DNA of 64,000 bases from Dryomyza anilis (lineage: Eukaryota; Arthropoda; Insecta; Diptera; Dryomyzidae), in assembly GCA_951804985.1 (NCBI GenBank), contig OX638130.1, forward strand, positions 77,804,583 to 77,868,582, given 5' to 3'. The position numbers and the translations under genes were made by a program. Positions 11,106-21,875 of the stretch are shown here, in pieces; position 1 is the first letter of the stretch, and each line of letters starts with the position of its first letter. The notes below the pieces were generated by a model. It did no database searches, was not told the origin of the DNA, and saw only the letters and a program-made list of their open reading frames with translations.

Positions 11106-12227
11106 GTGAGCACGCCAGTACTGGATGAAATAACAACAGACACCAAGAACGAATTAAACTCAAGTCTACTATTAACTGACCCAGAGGAAATTAAAACTGT
11201 TATAAAAGACTTTCATGACTCAGCATTAGGGGGTCACCAGGGCGCAGTGAAAACATATTTTAGAATCAGAAAACAATTTAAGTGGAAAGGTATGCAGAAA
11301 CAAACAAAAGATTACGTTAAGAATTGTCAAAAATGCCAAGTAAATAAAAGTTCTAGGCTTACTAAAGTGCCAATGGTTTTAACTGATACGCCTGTACGAC
11401 CATTCGATAAAGTATACATGGATCTTGTAAGTATTTTACCGGAAACTATATCTGGAAATAAATATATATTAACTTTTCAAGATGATTTTTCAAAATACAT
11501 GTGCTGCGTAGCCATACCGGATGCAGAAGCGAACACAGTAGCAAAAGCATTTTACGACGAAATCATTACACGTCATAATATACCGAAAGTATTAGTAACG
11601 GACAATGGTTCAAATTTCGTCTCAAAACTATTTTCAGATACTTGTAAATTATTAGGAATTAAAAAGTTACATATTACGCCATATCATCCACAAGCTAATG
11701 GGTCTTTAGAAAGAAGCCATCGTCCGTTAGCAGAATATCTAAGGAATTTTTCAAAAGAAGATGGATCAAACTGGGACCAGTGGTTAAATACAGCAATGCA
11801 TGTACACAATAATACAATGCATATGTCCACCGGGCAAACGCCTTTCCGTACTTTATACGGTTACGATTTTAAAATGCCAACCAATCTTAAACGCAAATGC
11901 TCACCAGTATATAATGCCGATGATAGCAACATGCTATTAAAATACCAAATTCAACGCACACACGAAATCGTGCGACAAAATCAAGCCAGAGCCAAAGAAA
12001 AATCTAAGCAAAACTATGATAGCTCAGTACACTCAATAATATTCAAAGTAGGCGATAAAATTTTACTAAAAAATCAAAATAGGAAAAATAAATTTTCACC
12101 AGTCTGGGTGGTACCCTACGAGGTACTTTCAATTATAAGCCCTGTAACAACTGAGATTTGTATCAAGGGTAAAGGGAAAAAATTTCATAATAATTTGTTA
12201 AAAGCATACAACAGTATAGTTATGTAG
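11106..12227 (+). pseudogene. pol, part 3: integrase
   Basis: A 373-residue open frame, shifted relative to RT/RNase H. It has the amino-terminal zinc-binding HHCC pattern ending 'CQKCQ', and the catalytic D,D,E core with 'VYMDLVSILPE', 'LVTDNGSNFV' and 'HPQANGSLERSH'. The carboxy end 'WVVPYEVLSIISPV' plus 'KGKGKKFHNNLLKAY' is typical of the 17.6 group. It would insert element DNA into host DNA with a 4-bp duplication. The domain is open throughout, but it cannot be made from the full pol reading because of upstream breaks. The first codon here is GTG and is only a frame boundary. A close relative is encoded at 63278-63997. Confidence 0.92.
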
Positions 12228-13372
12228 AATTAAATAAACACTGTCTGCAACAAGAACCAATAATTTTTAACATCATTGAAATAAAGTCAAATAGTTAGTG
12301 CAGGACAGAATAGCTAAGTATTACATATTGAAATTGAATTGAAACTACAAAATAAATAAAGAATAGAGAAAATCTATAATTTTTTTTTAAATGAAGATAT
12401 TAAATAAATTAATTTTAAATAATTTATAAAATCCAAAAAATGTCATGTAATATTGCCAAAATACAAATCGCAGAGAAAATAGCTATGTATTAATTGAAGA
12501 TGACTAGCATTGAATATAAACAAATAACAAAATCAAATTATTATTTGAGGTACGAATTTGCAAGGCATAAAAATTACGTTGTCATTAAAATTGCGATAGG
12601 TCAGTACCTACCTCAATGGCATTTTAAACAAACAAGTTCATTGCGCATAGAGCGCAATGCTCCCAGCTCATATTTATATAGAAGGCTTGAATATATTCAT
12701 ATGCCAACCGATTAAATGCACTTCAGCACTTTACAGGCAGAAGCCACTAACGTTCTGAAACTGAAACGAGATACGGTAGTGCAGCGACAAAACTGCCTAA
12801 TATTTTTTATCATTAACACAATTTTCATTCATAAAACTAAATATATTAATGCAGATATGCATTAATATAGCAAACTAACAAACGTTTTAAATTCATCATT
12901 ACACAGTAATGAAAATAAATAAGTACAATTGAGATGTACAAAATTAAATATTTAACAACTTAATATAGCAAATACATTTATGTAATGCTAAGAAGTCGCG
13001 CGCGCTTATTTCTTAATACTTAAAAAAATTATTAGTTAATGCATGAGTAAATAGCTAAGTATTGTTGAATATGACTAGCATTTAACCATGTACTACTGGG
13101 ACTCTAAATAAAACAATTTGTATTGCAAAAATGCAGAAACATATCCAAACATATATCATATAGTACATGTTGACACATAAGTAAATTAACTATTACAACT
13201 AATTAAGGTATAATTATGGCCATAGCCTTAACAGGATGTATTAAGGTAAAATAAGAAATATTTATAAGAAAACTATATGATATGATCAAGGATTCCATTA
13301 AATAAGTAAAAAATAAAATGGAATTTATTCTCTTTCTCTTTACGATAAGCAATAAAGAGCGAAACCAATATA
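12228..13372 (+). other. Non-coding spacer between pol and env
   Basis: About 1.1 kb without a usable frame. It contains a palindrome TATATTAATGCA-GATA-TGCATTAATATA (12841-12869), a GCGCGCGC stretch near 12997, and short direct repeats of the type AGCTAAGTATT/GACTAGCATT (about 12311, 12480-12515, 13052-13085). The related element at the right edge keeps counterparts (62535-63130, minus strand), so the spacer is a conserved part of the family, perhaps the spliced-out region of env mRNA. Confidence 0.5.
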
Positions 13373-15078
13373 ATGATTAAAATTGTCACACTGGTCCTGA
13401 TGCTGGCAGCCACTGAAGCAGTCAGTAAACGGACCCAGCATAAAAAGATCGTGTTTAGCAGCAACACGGGAAACCATGGCAATAATAGCCACACTACAGA
13501 AAAATGAAGAAATAATTAAGCGTACAATAAAGACAAAAGAGATCACTCAATTTCATTGGCGAAGGACTCAACTGGGCTTTTGGACTTATGGACAATAATG
13601 AAAGAGAAACTATCTATAAACACCTGAATAATATTGATGAAAATGAACATAAAACATACGAAATTATGAAAAGACAAATTACGGTGATTTTGTCAAATTA
13701 TAACAAGATAGCAGAACCTTTATTGAATTCATTGAAGGAAGTCGAAAATCTGCAAAATGTATTAAACATAACAATAAGAACACACAAATATATCAATGAA
13801 AAAATAAACCAACAAATTAGTCATTTACTATTCATGATGGATACCTTGGAAATTCAATCTACAATTAATGCAAACCTAATCGAAATTCAAGGACAACAGC
13901 TGATGGAAATGGCAATCATAGATGATCTATACAAGGGACGATTACACCCGACAATTATAGACCAGAGCGAGTTAGATGAAATGCTGACTAGCCCCACGTT
14001 AAGAGGAAAGGCGAAGTGGTTCATACAAAAAACATTCGAAATGCAACAGTACGAGTTTTCCCAGACACAGACGGCCTAATAATAGTCATCAAGACACCAC
14101 TACCTGATGATTTGTTGTTCACATTATATAGAATTTACCCAATAGCCACAAATAATAATGAAGAATGGGATGCATTGGTTACAACAACATATGACTACAT
14201 ATCAGATGCAGAAGACCGGAGCAAATACATAGGTCTAACGAATGAAGATCACAGCAAATGCATTTTGGTTAGCCAACATACGGACAAAGAAATTACACTA
14301 TGCAAACGTCCAGGAACCATGCTAACAACTAGCAACACACTATGTGAAGTCGCGCTGATTCAACACAGAACAGATATTAAAGATACCTGTGAACATGTTG
14401 CAATAAAAAGGAGTTCTGGCCTAGTAGTTAAACTATGGACACCAAACACATGGTTGTATAAATTCAATACACCAGCCTTTTTCGAAGCAGTTTGTGGGTC
14501 AAATATAGCCACATTGGCACTATCCGGCCTGGGTTGGATGTCCATAAATGAAGCTTGCAACATACACAACAAAGAAATGATACTGCCATTCGAGTTTACA
14601 CATCAAAGCATTAGGAACATACAAGAAGGAAGAACATACGGTTATGATAGAAAATGTACAAGGCAATTTGTCATCTTTATCATATTCAAATATATCACAA
14701 ACATCGTTACCGATCTTGGTGTCAGATCACAGCAAAATAAGAGCAGCATTAAGAGATGGGCATCGTGATTTCGACGAAATATTACTACAATTAACTGATA
14801 ACCAGGAACGCAAAGAATTACTTAATCGTCAAAATGAAATAACGAAAACCGGTATGTCTTACGGCATATTAATGCTGATATTAATAATAATAATAGCAGC
14901 ATATGTATTATACATACATTACTACTCCACAATTAAAAATAAAGCAACAATAAAAGCCGATGAATTTAATACAAATAAATCACCAATAGCAACAATAGAT
15001 GTAGAAGCGGCTAAGAAAAACCTTGAAATGGTGTCAAATACATTTCCCAGCAAGAAATCGCCAATATTATATAAGTAA
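13373..15078 (+). pseudogene. env, insect retrovirus fusion-type (F-like), broken
   Basis: ATG at 13373 begins a short frame with a hydrophobic leader 'MIKIVTLVLMLAATEAVS' that looks like a signal peptide and ends at TGA 13505. In the next frame a basic Lys-Asp-Lys-Arg site is followed by a Gly/hydrophobic segment (about 13530-13588), consistent with a protease site and fusion peptide. A long helical region follows to 14079, an overlapping frame to 14768, and a third frame (14644-15078) with a membrane segment, 'LMLILIIIIAAYVLYIHYY' (about 14865-14930). This order matches F-like env proteins of errantiviruses. At least three frame breaks are present. Compared with block 2 (25806-26016), about 210 bases of the tail are deleted near 15061. 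The region before the basic site looks short. Confidence 0.8.
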
Positions 15079-15269
15079 AGATCATAACTTCATAACTAAT
15101 ACAACTTAACGTAATTTATACCACATAAAACAATGTAAAAAGAAAAAACTATTATTCTTTTTAATAATAATTTTCTCTTCAGAAATAATTAAAATAATAC
15201 AAAAGAAAAAAAAACTATTATTCTTCTTAATAATAATATATTTTTTTTCTTTCAATAAAGGGGGAGGTA
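15079..15269 (+). promoter_or_regulatory. 3' untranslated region with polypurine tract
   Basis: A/T-rich, with two CTATTATTCTT...TAATAATAA repeats, ending in AAAGGGGGAGG (about 15258-15267) directly before the 3' LTR. The tract is the standard plus-strand primer site of LTR retrotransposons. Confidence 0.75.
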
Positions 15270-15822
15270 TGTTGTGTATCATAATCGTAGAGTTCACAGC
15301 TTACATATGATCCACTGTTGTGTATCATAATCGTGGAACTTACAGCGTGCTTATGATCCACAATGTAACATAACCAGTATATTTTTCTTTATGGCATACT
15401 TTTAGGGTTAAGCATTATGCATGTTAAACACAACAGAGTTAAATAGGTCACTCAGATCACACAAATAAATGCTGACTTAGTTATTTTAGAATGTTGAAAG
15501 TACTCAATTTATTGTGAAATTATAAATACGCTGACTAAGTTATTTTAGCATAATGAAATTACTCAATTTATCGTGAAATTATAAGAATACGAGGTGTTAA
15601 GTAGAAGTTAAGTATAGACTAAGAATCAATTGTTTTCGATAAGCTGAAGTGTCTACAAATAAATGTTAAGTATAAGTGTAACCAACTTTTAAAGCGAAAT
15701 AAAGTGTCTTAAAGTAAAAAGGCCCGGTTGTTTTAAATAATATAAAGAAAGTAAAAAGGACACAATAAGTATAAATAGGATCAAGTTAAAGTACTAGTAG
15801 AAGGACCTAAAAACATACAACA
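15270..15822 (+). repeat. 3' LTR of the errantivirus
   Basis: 553 bp, TGTTGTGTATC to ACAACA, followed by the CTGG target duplicate. It differs from the 5' LTR by the loss of about 55 bases after GTTAAACACAA and by scattered substitutions, implying that the insertion is not recent. Confidence 0.9.
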
Positions 15823-16262
15823 CTGGACATGTTCATGATGACCTCGGAAAAAAAATTTTTTTTTCATTACTTTTTTAAATGTTATAAAAATGATTTTGGA
15901 CATGTCCACTAGAAACTGAGGTACTCCTGGACATCTCCATGATGACCTTGGACAAAAAAAATGTTTTTTCATTATTTTTTGAAATGTTATAAAAATGATT
16001 TTGGACGTGTCCACTGGAGGATGAGGTGCTCCTGGACATTTCCATGATGACCTCGGACAATTTTTTTTTTCATTATTTTTGGAAATGTTTTATAAATGAT
16101 TTTGGCATGTCCACTAGAGGATGAGGTGCTCCATGATGACCTTGGACAATTTTTTAAAATGTAAAAATGTTTTGAAGTATCACAAAAAATGATTTGGGAC
16201 ATGTCAATTGAAGGATGAGGTGCTCCTGGACATGTCCAGGATGACCACTTCATATGGGCGAA
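15823..16262 (-). repeat. Foldback left arm, block 1: about 105-bp tandem repeats
   Basis: Four to five imperfect units built on GGACATGTCCACTGGAGGATG, GAGGTGCTCCTGGACAT and a T/A-rich spacer (TTTTTCATTATTTTTTGAAATG). Orientation is opposite to the units at 18037-18497. This is the continuation of the arm interrupted at 5521. Long open frames on the minus strand here simply read the repeat. Confidence 0.85.
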
Positions 16263-16860
16263 ATCGCCTTCAAAAGATCAAAAAGATAGAAAAGATCATA
16301 AAGATCGAAAAGATCGAAAAGATCGAAAAGATCGAAAAGATCTAAAAGACCTTAAAGATCGAAAAGATCGAAAAGATCAAAAGATCGAAAAGATCTTAAA
16401 GATCGAAAATAAATCGAAAAGATCAAAAAGATCGAATAGATCGAAAAGATCGAAATATCAAAAAGATCGAAATGACTTAAAATAATTTTGGACATGTACA
16501 CTGGAGAATGGATGTGGTACTCATGGATATGTCCAGGATTAAAAAGATCGAAAAGATCGAAAAGATCAAAAAGATCAAATAGATCAAATAGATCGAAAAG
16601 ATCAAAAAGATCAAATAGATCGAAAAGATCAGAAAGATCAAAAAGATCGAAATGACAAAATATTTTGGACATGTACACTGGTGAATAGATGAGGTACTCA
16701 TGGATATGTCCAGGAATAAAAAGATCGAAAAGATCAAAAAGATGAAAAAGATCGGAAAGATCGAAAAGTGCGAAAAGATCAAAAAGATCGAAATGACTTA
16801 AAATGATTTTGGACATGTACACTGGAGAATGGATGAGGTAGTCATGGACATGTGCAGGAT
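16263..16860. repeat. Three 10-bp GATC arrays alternating with arm repeats, block 1
   Basis: Arrays of GATCGAAAA(G)/GATCAAAAA(G) with 10-bp period occupy about 16276-16480, 16530-16655 and 16718-16795. They are separated by about 70-base segments with GGACATGTACACTGG...GGATATGTCCAGG, which are variants of the 105-bp repeat. The arrays thus sit where the A-rich spacer of the repeat would be. Because 10 is not a multiple of 3, every frame reads the same peptide cycle, giving a spurious 232-residue minus-strand frame rich in Asp-Leu-Phe. Confidence 0.85.
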
Positions 16861-17528
16861 GACCTTGGACAATATTTTTCATATTTTTTTGAAATGTCGT
16901 TAAAATGGTTTTGAATAAGACCACTAAAAGATGACATGGCATTAAAGTTTTTTGGACATCTTTAATTTTTTCAACACTATGGACACGCGTACGGGTAGTA
17001 TTGAATGTGTAAATACATATGTCGGTATTTGCTGTAAATATCGATAACACCGTAATAATGTAGGTTAGGTAATATATAACTTATTATGTTGAAAGGTAAA
17101 AATCTCTAACCGCAAAGGTCAATACAGTTTATACCGTAATAACGAAGCATAATCAATATAATATAAAATGTTCAGGTATATTAACTGTATTAAAATTGTA
17201 ACCAAAAAAAGCGAAGCGAGGCCGTAATAAAATTATTTTTCGAATAGGTATAAATCGTATAGGGTATTATTTAGATGAATGAATACAGTACGAAATAACA
17301 TCCTTAGGTCAAACGATTTTATTACAGCTTAATTTGTGCAAACTAGGTATTGTGAATAATAAAAATATTTCAAATTTTCAAATGGCTTAGAATAACTCAT
17401 TAATGGTACAGGTACTTTTTAATAAAATTTTAATTTCTATAAATACCTCCGTAAAAATGATATAAATAAGTCTATTGTTTAACATCATTGCCGAAAATCA
17501 CTGTAATTGCGATTCTCTATTTTAAAAA

Positions 17529-17642
17529 ATGGGAAGAAATAAAAAATTTGATGTTTCAACTTTGGTGTGTTTGGATGAGGATAAAAATAATGCTAGAGGT
17601 TCAACATATTTAACTGAATCTCATAAGCATAATTTAAAATAA
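17529..17642 (+). pseudogene. Short amino-terminal frame of the hAT remnant, block 1
   Basis: 37 codons from ATG to TAA ('MGRNKKFDVSTLVCLDEDK' start). The same frame is in block 2 (28482-28595) with one residue changed. A TTTCAG acceptor-like site follows 40 bases later in both blocks, before the carboxy-terminal part, so it may be a first exon of an internally deleted transposase. It has no recognisable domain. Confidence 0.4.
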
Positions 17643-17689
17643 TTTTCATGCTAAAAATGACGTATTCTTTAATTTCAGGATCATTTGAT

Positions 17690-18030
17690 GACCATTTTTA
17701 AATTAATAAATGAATTTAATCCAGTAAACAAATATTACCAGAAACCTCCCCATCGACATCAAAGCCAGAAGGCAGATATAGCAAACTAGAAGAGAAACTT
17801 TCAGTTGAAACACCATCAACGTGCGAAAACGAGAATATAAGACAAACATTAGAAAACCATCAATACGTCGATAGAATGCCAATTCAAAGTGACGTACTAG
17901 TAGACTGGAAATATATAAATATTACAAAGAAAATTCTTTAGGATATATAGCTGATATTGCATTGTCTGTTCCAGCTACGCAAGTTTCCGTTGAACGGTCT
18001 TTTACCTATAATACATACTAGGTTAAGAAA
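17690..18030 (+). pseudogene. hAT transposase carboxy-terminal fragment, block 1
   Basis: The reading resembles block 2's 28638-29078 but is broken by small deletions. 'VPATQVSVERSF' (dimerisation-domain signature) is still visible near 17970-18000, then the frame is lost. Not functional. Confidence 0.65.
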
Positions 18031-18036
18031 TAATAA

Positions 18037-18497
18037 AAATGTCCATGGGCATCATGCCCGCAGACATGCCCGTGAGCACCTCATCCATTCTCCAGTGGAC
18101 ATGTCCAAAATCATTTTTATAACATTTCAAAAAATAATGTAAAAAACAATTTTTTTTTGTCCAAGGTCATCATGGACATGTCCAGGAGCACCTCATCTTC
18201 GAGTGGAAATGTCCAAAATCATTTTCATAACATTTCAAAAAATAATGAAAAAAAAATGTCCAGCAGTACCTCATCCTCCAGTGGACATGTCCAAAATCAT
18301 TTTTATAACATTTCAAAAAATAATGAAAAAAAATTTGTTTTTTGTCCGAGGTCATCATGGACATGACCAGGAGCATCTCATCCTCCAGTGGACATGCCAA
18401 AATCATTTTTATAACATTTCAAAAAATTATGAAAAAAAAAAATTGTCCAAGGTCATCATGGACATGTCCAGGAGCACCTCATCCTCCAGTGGACATG
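18037..18497 (+). repeat. Foldback right arm, block 1 (truncated)
   Basis: About four 105-bp units in plus orientation (GTCATCATGGACATGTCCAGG, CTCATCCTCCAGTGGACATG, then an A-rich spacer). The array stops after CCAGTGGACATG and joins at once to the LINE fragment of block 2, so the outer ATGATG-rich end is missing here. This is the block junction. Confidence 0.85.
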
Positions 18498-18499
18498 GA

Positions 18500-19464
18500 G
18501 TCGGCTGAGAATTATGAACATATGACAAATTCGCACAGGAGATTATGTCTTTAAGATTGCTGGCATTAGCGCCTCGGTACAGATTATATTATCATACCTA
18601 CAGCATATATCACATAGCATGTTATCAAAATTTGATACATCACCATGCGGAAGGTATATGCAACCGATAAACACAGACTTTTTTTTAATTCAATTTGTAT
18701 AAAAAGAGCTTCGACGACACCCATTATACACACTTCATGTACCACTTTAGATTTGATGCTGCTTGATACGTAAATACCAATTCCCCCACCTCGCATATCA
18801 CAGCGATCGTTTCTATAAAATCGATAGCCTGAGATAATAACAGCATTATTAGAAATATAAGGTTTAATCCACGTTTCCGTAACTCCAAATACGTCTAAAT
18901 AGCAACCACTCAAAATCGATTTAATTTCCTCAAACTTGTAGACTGGACAGATCGTCAGAGACTCTGCGCATTAATATGACCAACATTTAGGTATTGGCTT
19001 CTGTTTAAAAGGTTATGCCGCAATTCATAGTTGTTGCTAGTGACTGGCCCCAAGTTTAGGTTAATTGACATTAAAAGCAGACATTTTTGGGATGCTTTGC
19101 AGATGAATAATTTTAATGAGAGAACTTATAACTTAAAATAGATTAAAAAAAAATATTTTTAAAAAATAATAATAATAAAAATATAAATAAAAAATAAAAA
19201 TAATGTTTGCCAGCATTTTATATTCACTTTTCCACTTTAAGTATTTATCTACAGCAGAAACGCGACAACTTGTAACCATGTGAATTTTAGGTTAGATTGA
19301 ACTCGCTTGTTAAATTTATTATTTATGCAAGCCAATATCGTGTTTTACGTCTACTCAAATTTCATGGCGTTACCAGACTATCAAAAATATTTCTAAGATA
19401 TCTAGTAAAAAATTATTATTATTCCTAATATTAATAATATTTTTTTTCCATAAGGGGGGAGGAA
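18500..19464 (-). pseudogene. LINE endonuclease fragment and 5' flank, block 2
   Basis: Copy of 1866-2849. The minus-strand frame 18913-18584 carries the same 'VFGVTETWI' and 'GGGIGIYVSSS' endonuclease motifs. A 25-base loss near 18588 distinguishes it from copy 1. The RT part of the LINE is absent, since the block starts inside the LINE. The AT-rich remnant and polypurine tract (about 19453-19463) follow on the right. Confidence 0.8.
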
Positions 19465-19779
19465 TGTTGTGAATTAGTTCACACATTTTTCTTTTCTTTA
19501 TAGTTCTCACTACTCATTCAGTTTTGGATGTTGCTGTACATATATTGAGCGCATCATGTAATAATTTGGCAAAGCGCTAAAGCTTTGCTTAGACTACAAC
19601 TCTTTCAACTAACTTGCACAGTTAACAGAAGCTTGCGATAATTTGGCAAAGCGCTAAAACTTTACTTAGACCACTCCTCTTTCAAGTTAGCTTGCACAGT
19701 TAACAGAGGCTTGCAATATAATTTATCATTGCATGATTAGGGGGCTATGTTAAAATAAGCAGAGCAGCGTTTGGCAACA
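19465..19779 (+). repeat. LTR-like remnant (TGTTG...CAACA), copy 2
   Basis: Counterpart of 2850-3235 after a GGGGGGAGGA tract. About 60 bases present in copy 1 around 2955-3010 are missing here. Confidence 0.5.
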
Positions 19780-20121
19780 ATTCTGATATTTTGCAATTGG
19801 TGTCAGCCAACAACTGCACATCGGACTTTCTTCAAAAGTCACGTACACCAAAATTGAGTGAAAGTGAAAATTCACTAGAACATAATGAAAATAGAATTTA
19901 AGACTCGATACTGCTAAATGGTGTGTTTGGGCTATTCTAAATTAAGACAACGATATATTAATTTGTCATTGTTATATAGTTTTAATTTTATAAATCAAAA
20001 TAATGAATAAATTAATCAGCTTATTTCGATACAACGATGGAGTTTTTTTTTGTAATTATTTAAGTCCAGTTCAGTGAAGAACTTTTGTAATTAATTTAAT
20101 TAAATTAGCATCATTAAATTA
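19780..20121. other. Non-coding block segment, copy 2
   Basis: Counterpart of 3236-3632; nothing coding or structural recognised beyond its repetition. Confidence 0.5.
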
Positions 20122-20931
20122 CCGAGCTGTTTCACCATTTTGAGCTGTGCGTGTTATATTTGTACTCAAAGTGGTGGGACCTAACAGTTTTATGCCGAAT
20201 CCGAACTGCAGGTGAGAGCTTTTTATAAGGTGCGTTCGGGTAGAACACTCCTTTAGCTTATTTAACTACATGTACTCCTTTTCCGTTCGGGTATACGGAA
20301 CTGGTACCCTGTTGCTTTCGGCTAAAAAATAAAGAGACAAAAGAGTTAACTCCGCAAGACCCACCTTGCAAAGATAGAATTTAAGAATTTGACGTTTAAT
20401 TTTTTTTTAAATAGTAGTCTGATTTTAAACGTACAAATTTTGTATTTATTTTTCGATTGCTGTTGATGGTTGTTTTATTCCTATTTTTTTATTTTTTAAA
20501 TAAAGTTCTATGAATTTTTACTATTAATCGGTGGTGAGATTTTATCGTATTTATAAAATTTGAAATATGTTTGTCACAAATAATTCATGTAATTATCCTC
20601 CGTTTAATTAAAAGTTTTTTGCTTGCTGCATAATCACTATTATATTACAAAAGATATTTTTTATAGTTTATTAGTTTTCAAAGACTTTGTTTTAATTTCA
20701 AAATTGGCTAAAGTTCACTTTACCGGCCGAAGTGAAATTTAAAAAAAAAAAAATTGTCACGCGCTTTATTTTTGCAAAAAAATAACAAAATTAAAAAAAG
20801 TGCACCCACTTACAAGGTACTCAATTCCAAATCTATAATTTTTAAGATCCGTTAATCCTAGCGGCCCCTACACGAATTTAAGTTATTTCAATAATATGTA
20901 TATGTTTTATGAGCAACTTGTATGTAATAAT
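20122..20931. repeat. Reversed SINE tail joined to module X, copy 2
   Basis: Counterpart of 3633-4499 with small deletions (for example, the GCTCGGACCCGTGGTGACC part of X is missing near 20800). The terminal TAATAAT (20925-20931) is the left target duplicate of the LINE that follows. Confidence 0.6.
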
Positions 20932-21094
20932 CTAAACATCTAAACTTATTCTTTGGACGGATCAAATTCCGAATCAATTCCAAATGAATAGGCATATGAT
21001 GAGAAACGAGTTAATTATCCTGTCATGATATTTACTCAGATAAATCTGCAACATTCTTTAAGCTGCTACCGCTTTACTAGGTAAGCGGCTCTCC

Positions 21095-21815
21095 ATGTTG
21101 CATACATTACCTCACATCATAGCTATTCAAGAACCATGGGTGTATAACAAACGCATCTGTGATCTTAGTGAACTACGTGGTGAAACCATACTATACGATG
21201 AGCAAGCCGCAAGGCCTAGAAGCTGTCTTATAGTATCGAAACACTTTGCTGTCACCAAGTTAACCCAATTCTGTGGGCAAGACCTGGTGGCAGCAAAAGT
21301 GAGCTATGAAAGCGATAGTGGATGGAAACATCTGATTGTCGCCTCAGGCTACTTCCCCTATGACTCACTACTGCCTCCTCCGCCAAAGGCAATTGTTGAG
21401 CTCATAGAGTACTGTGATCTTAAGGAGACCGGCCTTATTCTTTGCTGTGACGCTAATGCTCAACACACTGTGTGGGGCAGCAGTAAATGGTAATAAACCC
21501 ACTTTTGTGACTGCTAGAAGACAGGAAGTGATTGACCTTACTTTGTCTAACTGTAGACTGGGAGAGTCAATCTTTAACTGGAAGGTTCTTAAAGAAGATT
21601 CTTTATCGGACCACAGGTATATCGAGTTTCATACTGACCGAGAGGTGCTGCCTTCTATGACGGTAAGAAACCCTAGAAAAACGAACTGGGCACGCTTCAG
21701 ACATGAACTTGAGAATTCCCTCAATATTCCTGTCAGAATTCGTACCAAAGAAAGTATTGAGACGTCCGTTCAAGTTATGAACGATGTCATAAATTCTACT
21801 TTTGTACGAACATGA
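21095..21815 (+). pseudogene. LINE endonuclease (LOA-like)
   Basis: 'IIAIQEPWV' is the catalytic Glu block, 'LILCCDANAQHTVWGS' the Asp/Asn block, and 'DSLSDHRYIEF' the final Asp-His block of APE-type endonucleases. The first two are in the frame 21095-21493, the last in 21414-21815, so a frameshift occurs near 21480. About 100 bases before 21095 encode further endonuclease-like sequence with a stop, so 21095 is not a true start. The domain nicks the target strand to prime reverse transcription. Confidence 0.88.
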
Positions 21816-21875
21816 CCGGTACGAAAAACGTTATCTAGACCTCCCGTTCCTTGGTGGAACGCTTGTCTTGAAACC

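Larger units (their letters stand above)
5522..15822 (+). mobile_element. Env-bearing Gypsy retrotransposon (17.6-like errantivirus), defective
   Basis: A complete provirus layout is visible: 5' LTR (5522-6129), tRNA-type primer site, leader, gag, pol (protease, RT, RNase H, integrase), spacer, env, polypurine tract and 3' LTR (15270-15822). It is flanked by the 4-bp direct repeat CTGG (5518-5521 and 15823-15826), the size expected for Gypsy integrases, and it splits a 105-bp foldback repeat. The pol motifs and the CGCAG-type primer site resemble the 17.6/297 group of insect errantiviruses. Frameshifts and in-frame stops in gag, pol and env, and deletions in env and the 3' LTR, make it inactive. 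A related element lies at 59693-64000. Confidence 0.93.
16862..18036 (+). mobile_element. hAT-type transposon remnant, block 1
   Basis: Lies between the two foldback arms. It contains a short amino-terminal frame (17529-17642) and fragments of the carboxy-terminal hAT dimerisation domain (about 17700-18030), with the catalytic core missing. Relative to block 2 it has small deletions and a loss of about 165 bases at its 3' end, where TAATAAAAATGTCC joins directly to the right arm. Termini of the original element were not identified. Confidence 0.65.
1866..18499. repeat. Tandem composite block, copy 1
   Basis: The sequence starting at GTCGGCTGAGAATTATG (1866) recurs from 18500, and the same series of modules then follows in the same order and orientation to about 30300. 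Copy 1 holds a LINE fragment, LTR-like remnant, SINE tail plus module X, foldback left arm with a 10.3-kb errantivirus, GATC arrays, hAT remnant and a truncated foldback right arm. The join to copy 2 is inside a 105-bp arm repeat (near 18497). Small indels distinguish the copies; eye-scanned stretches look well above 90% identical. Confidence 0.85.

Noticed and set aside
16263..16860. CRISPR-like array
   Set aside because: Units are contiguous 10-mers without unique spacers, in a eukaryotic transposon context.
16263..17050. 232-codon minus-strand protein rich in Asp-Leu-Phe
   Set aside because: Product of a stop-free 10-bp GATC repeat read in any frame; no unique sequence or domain.
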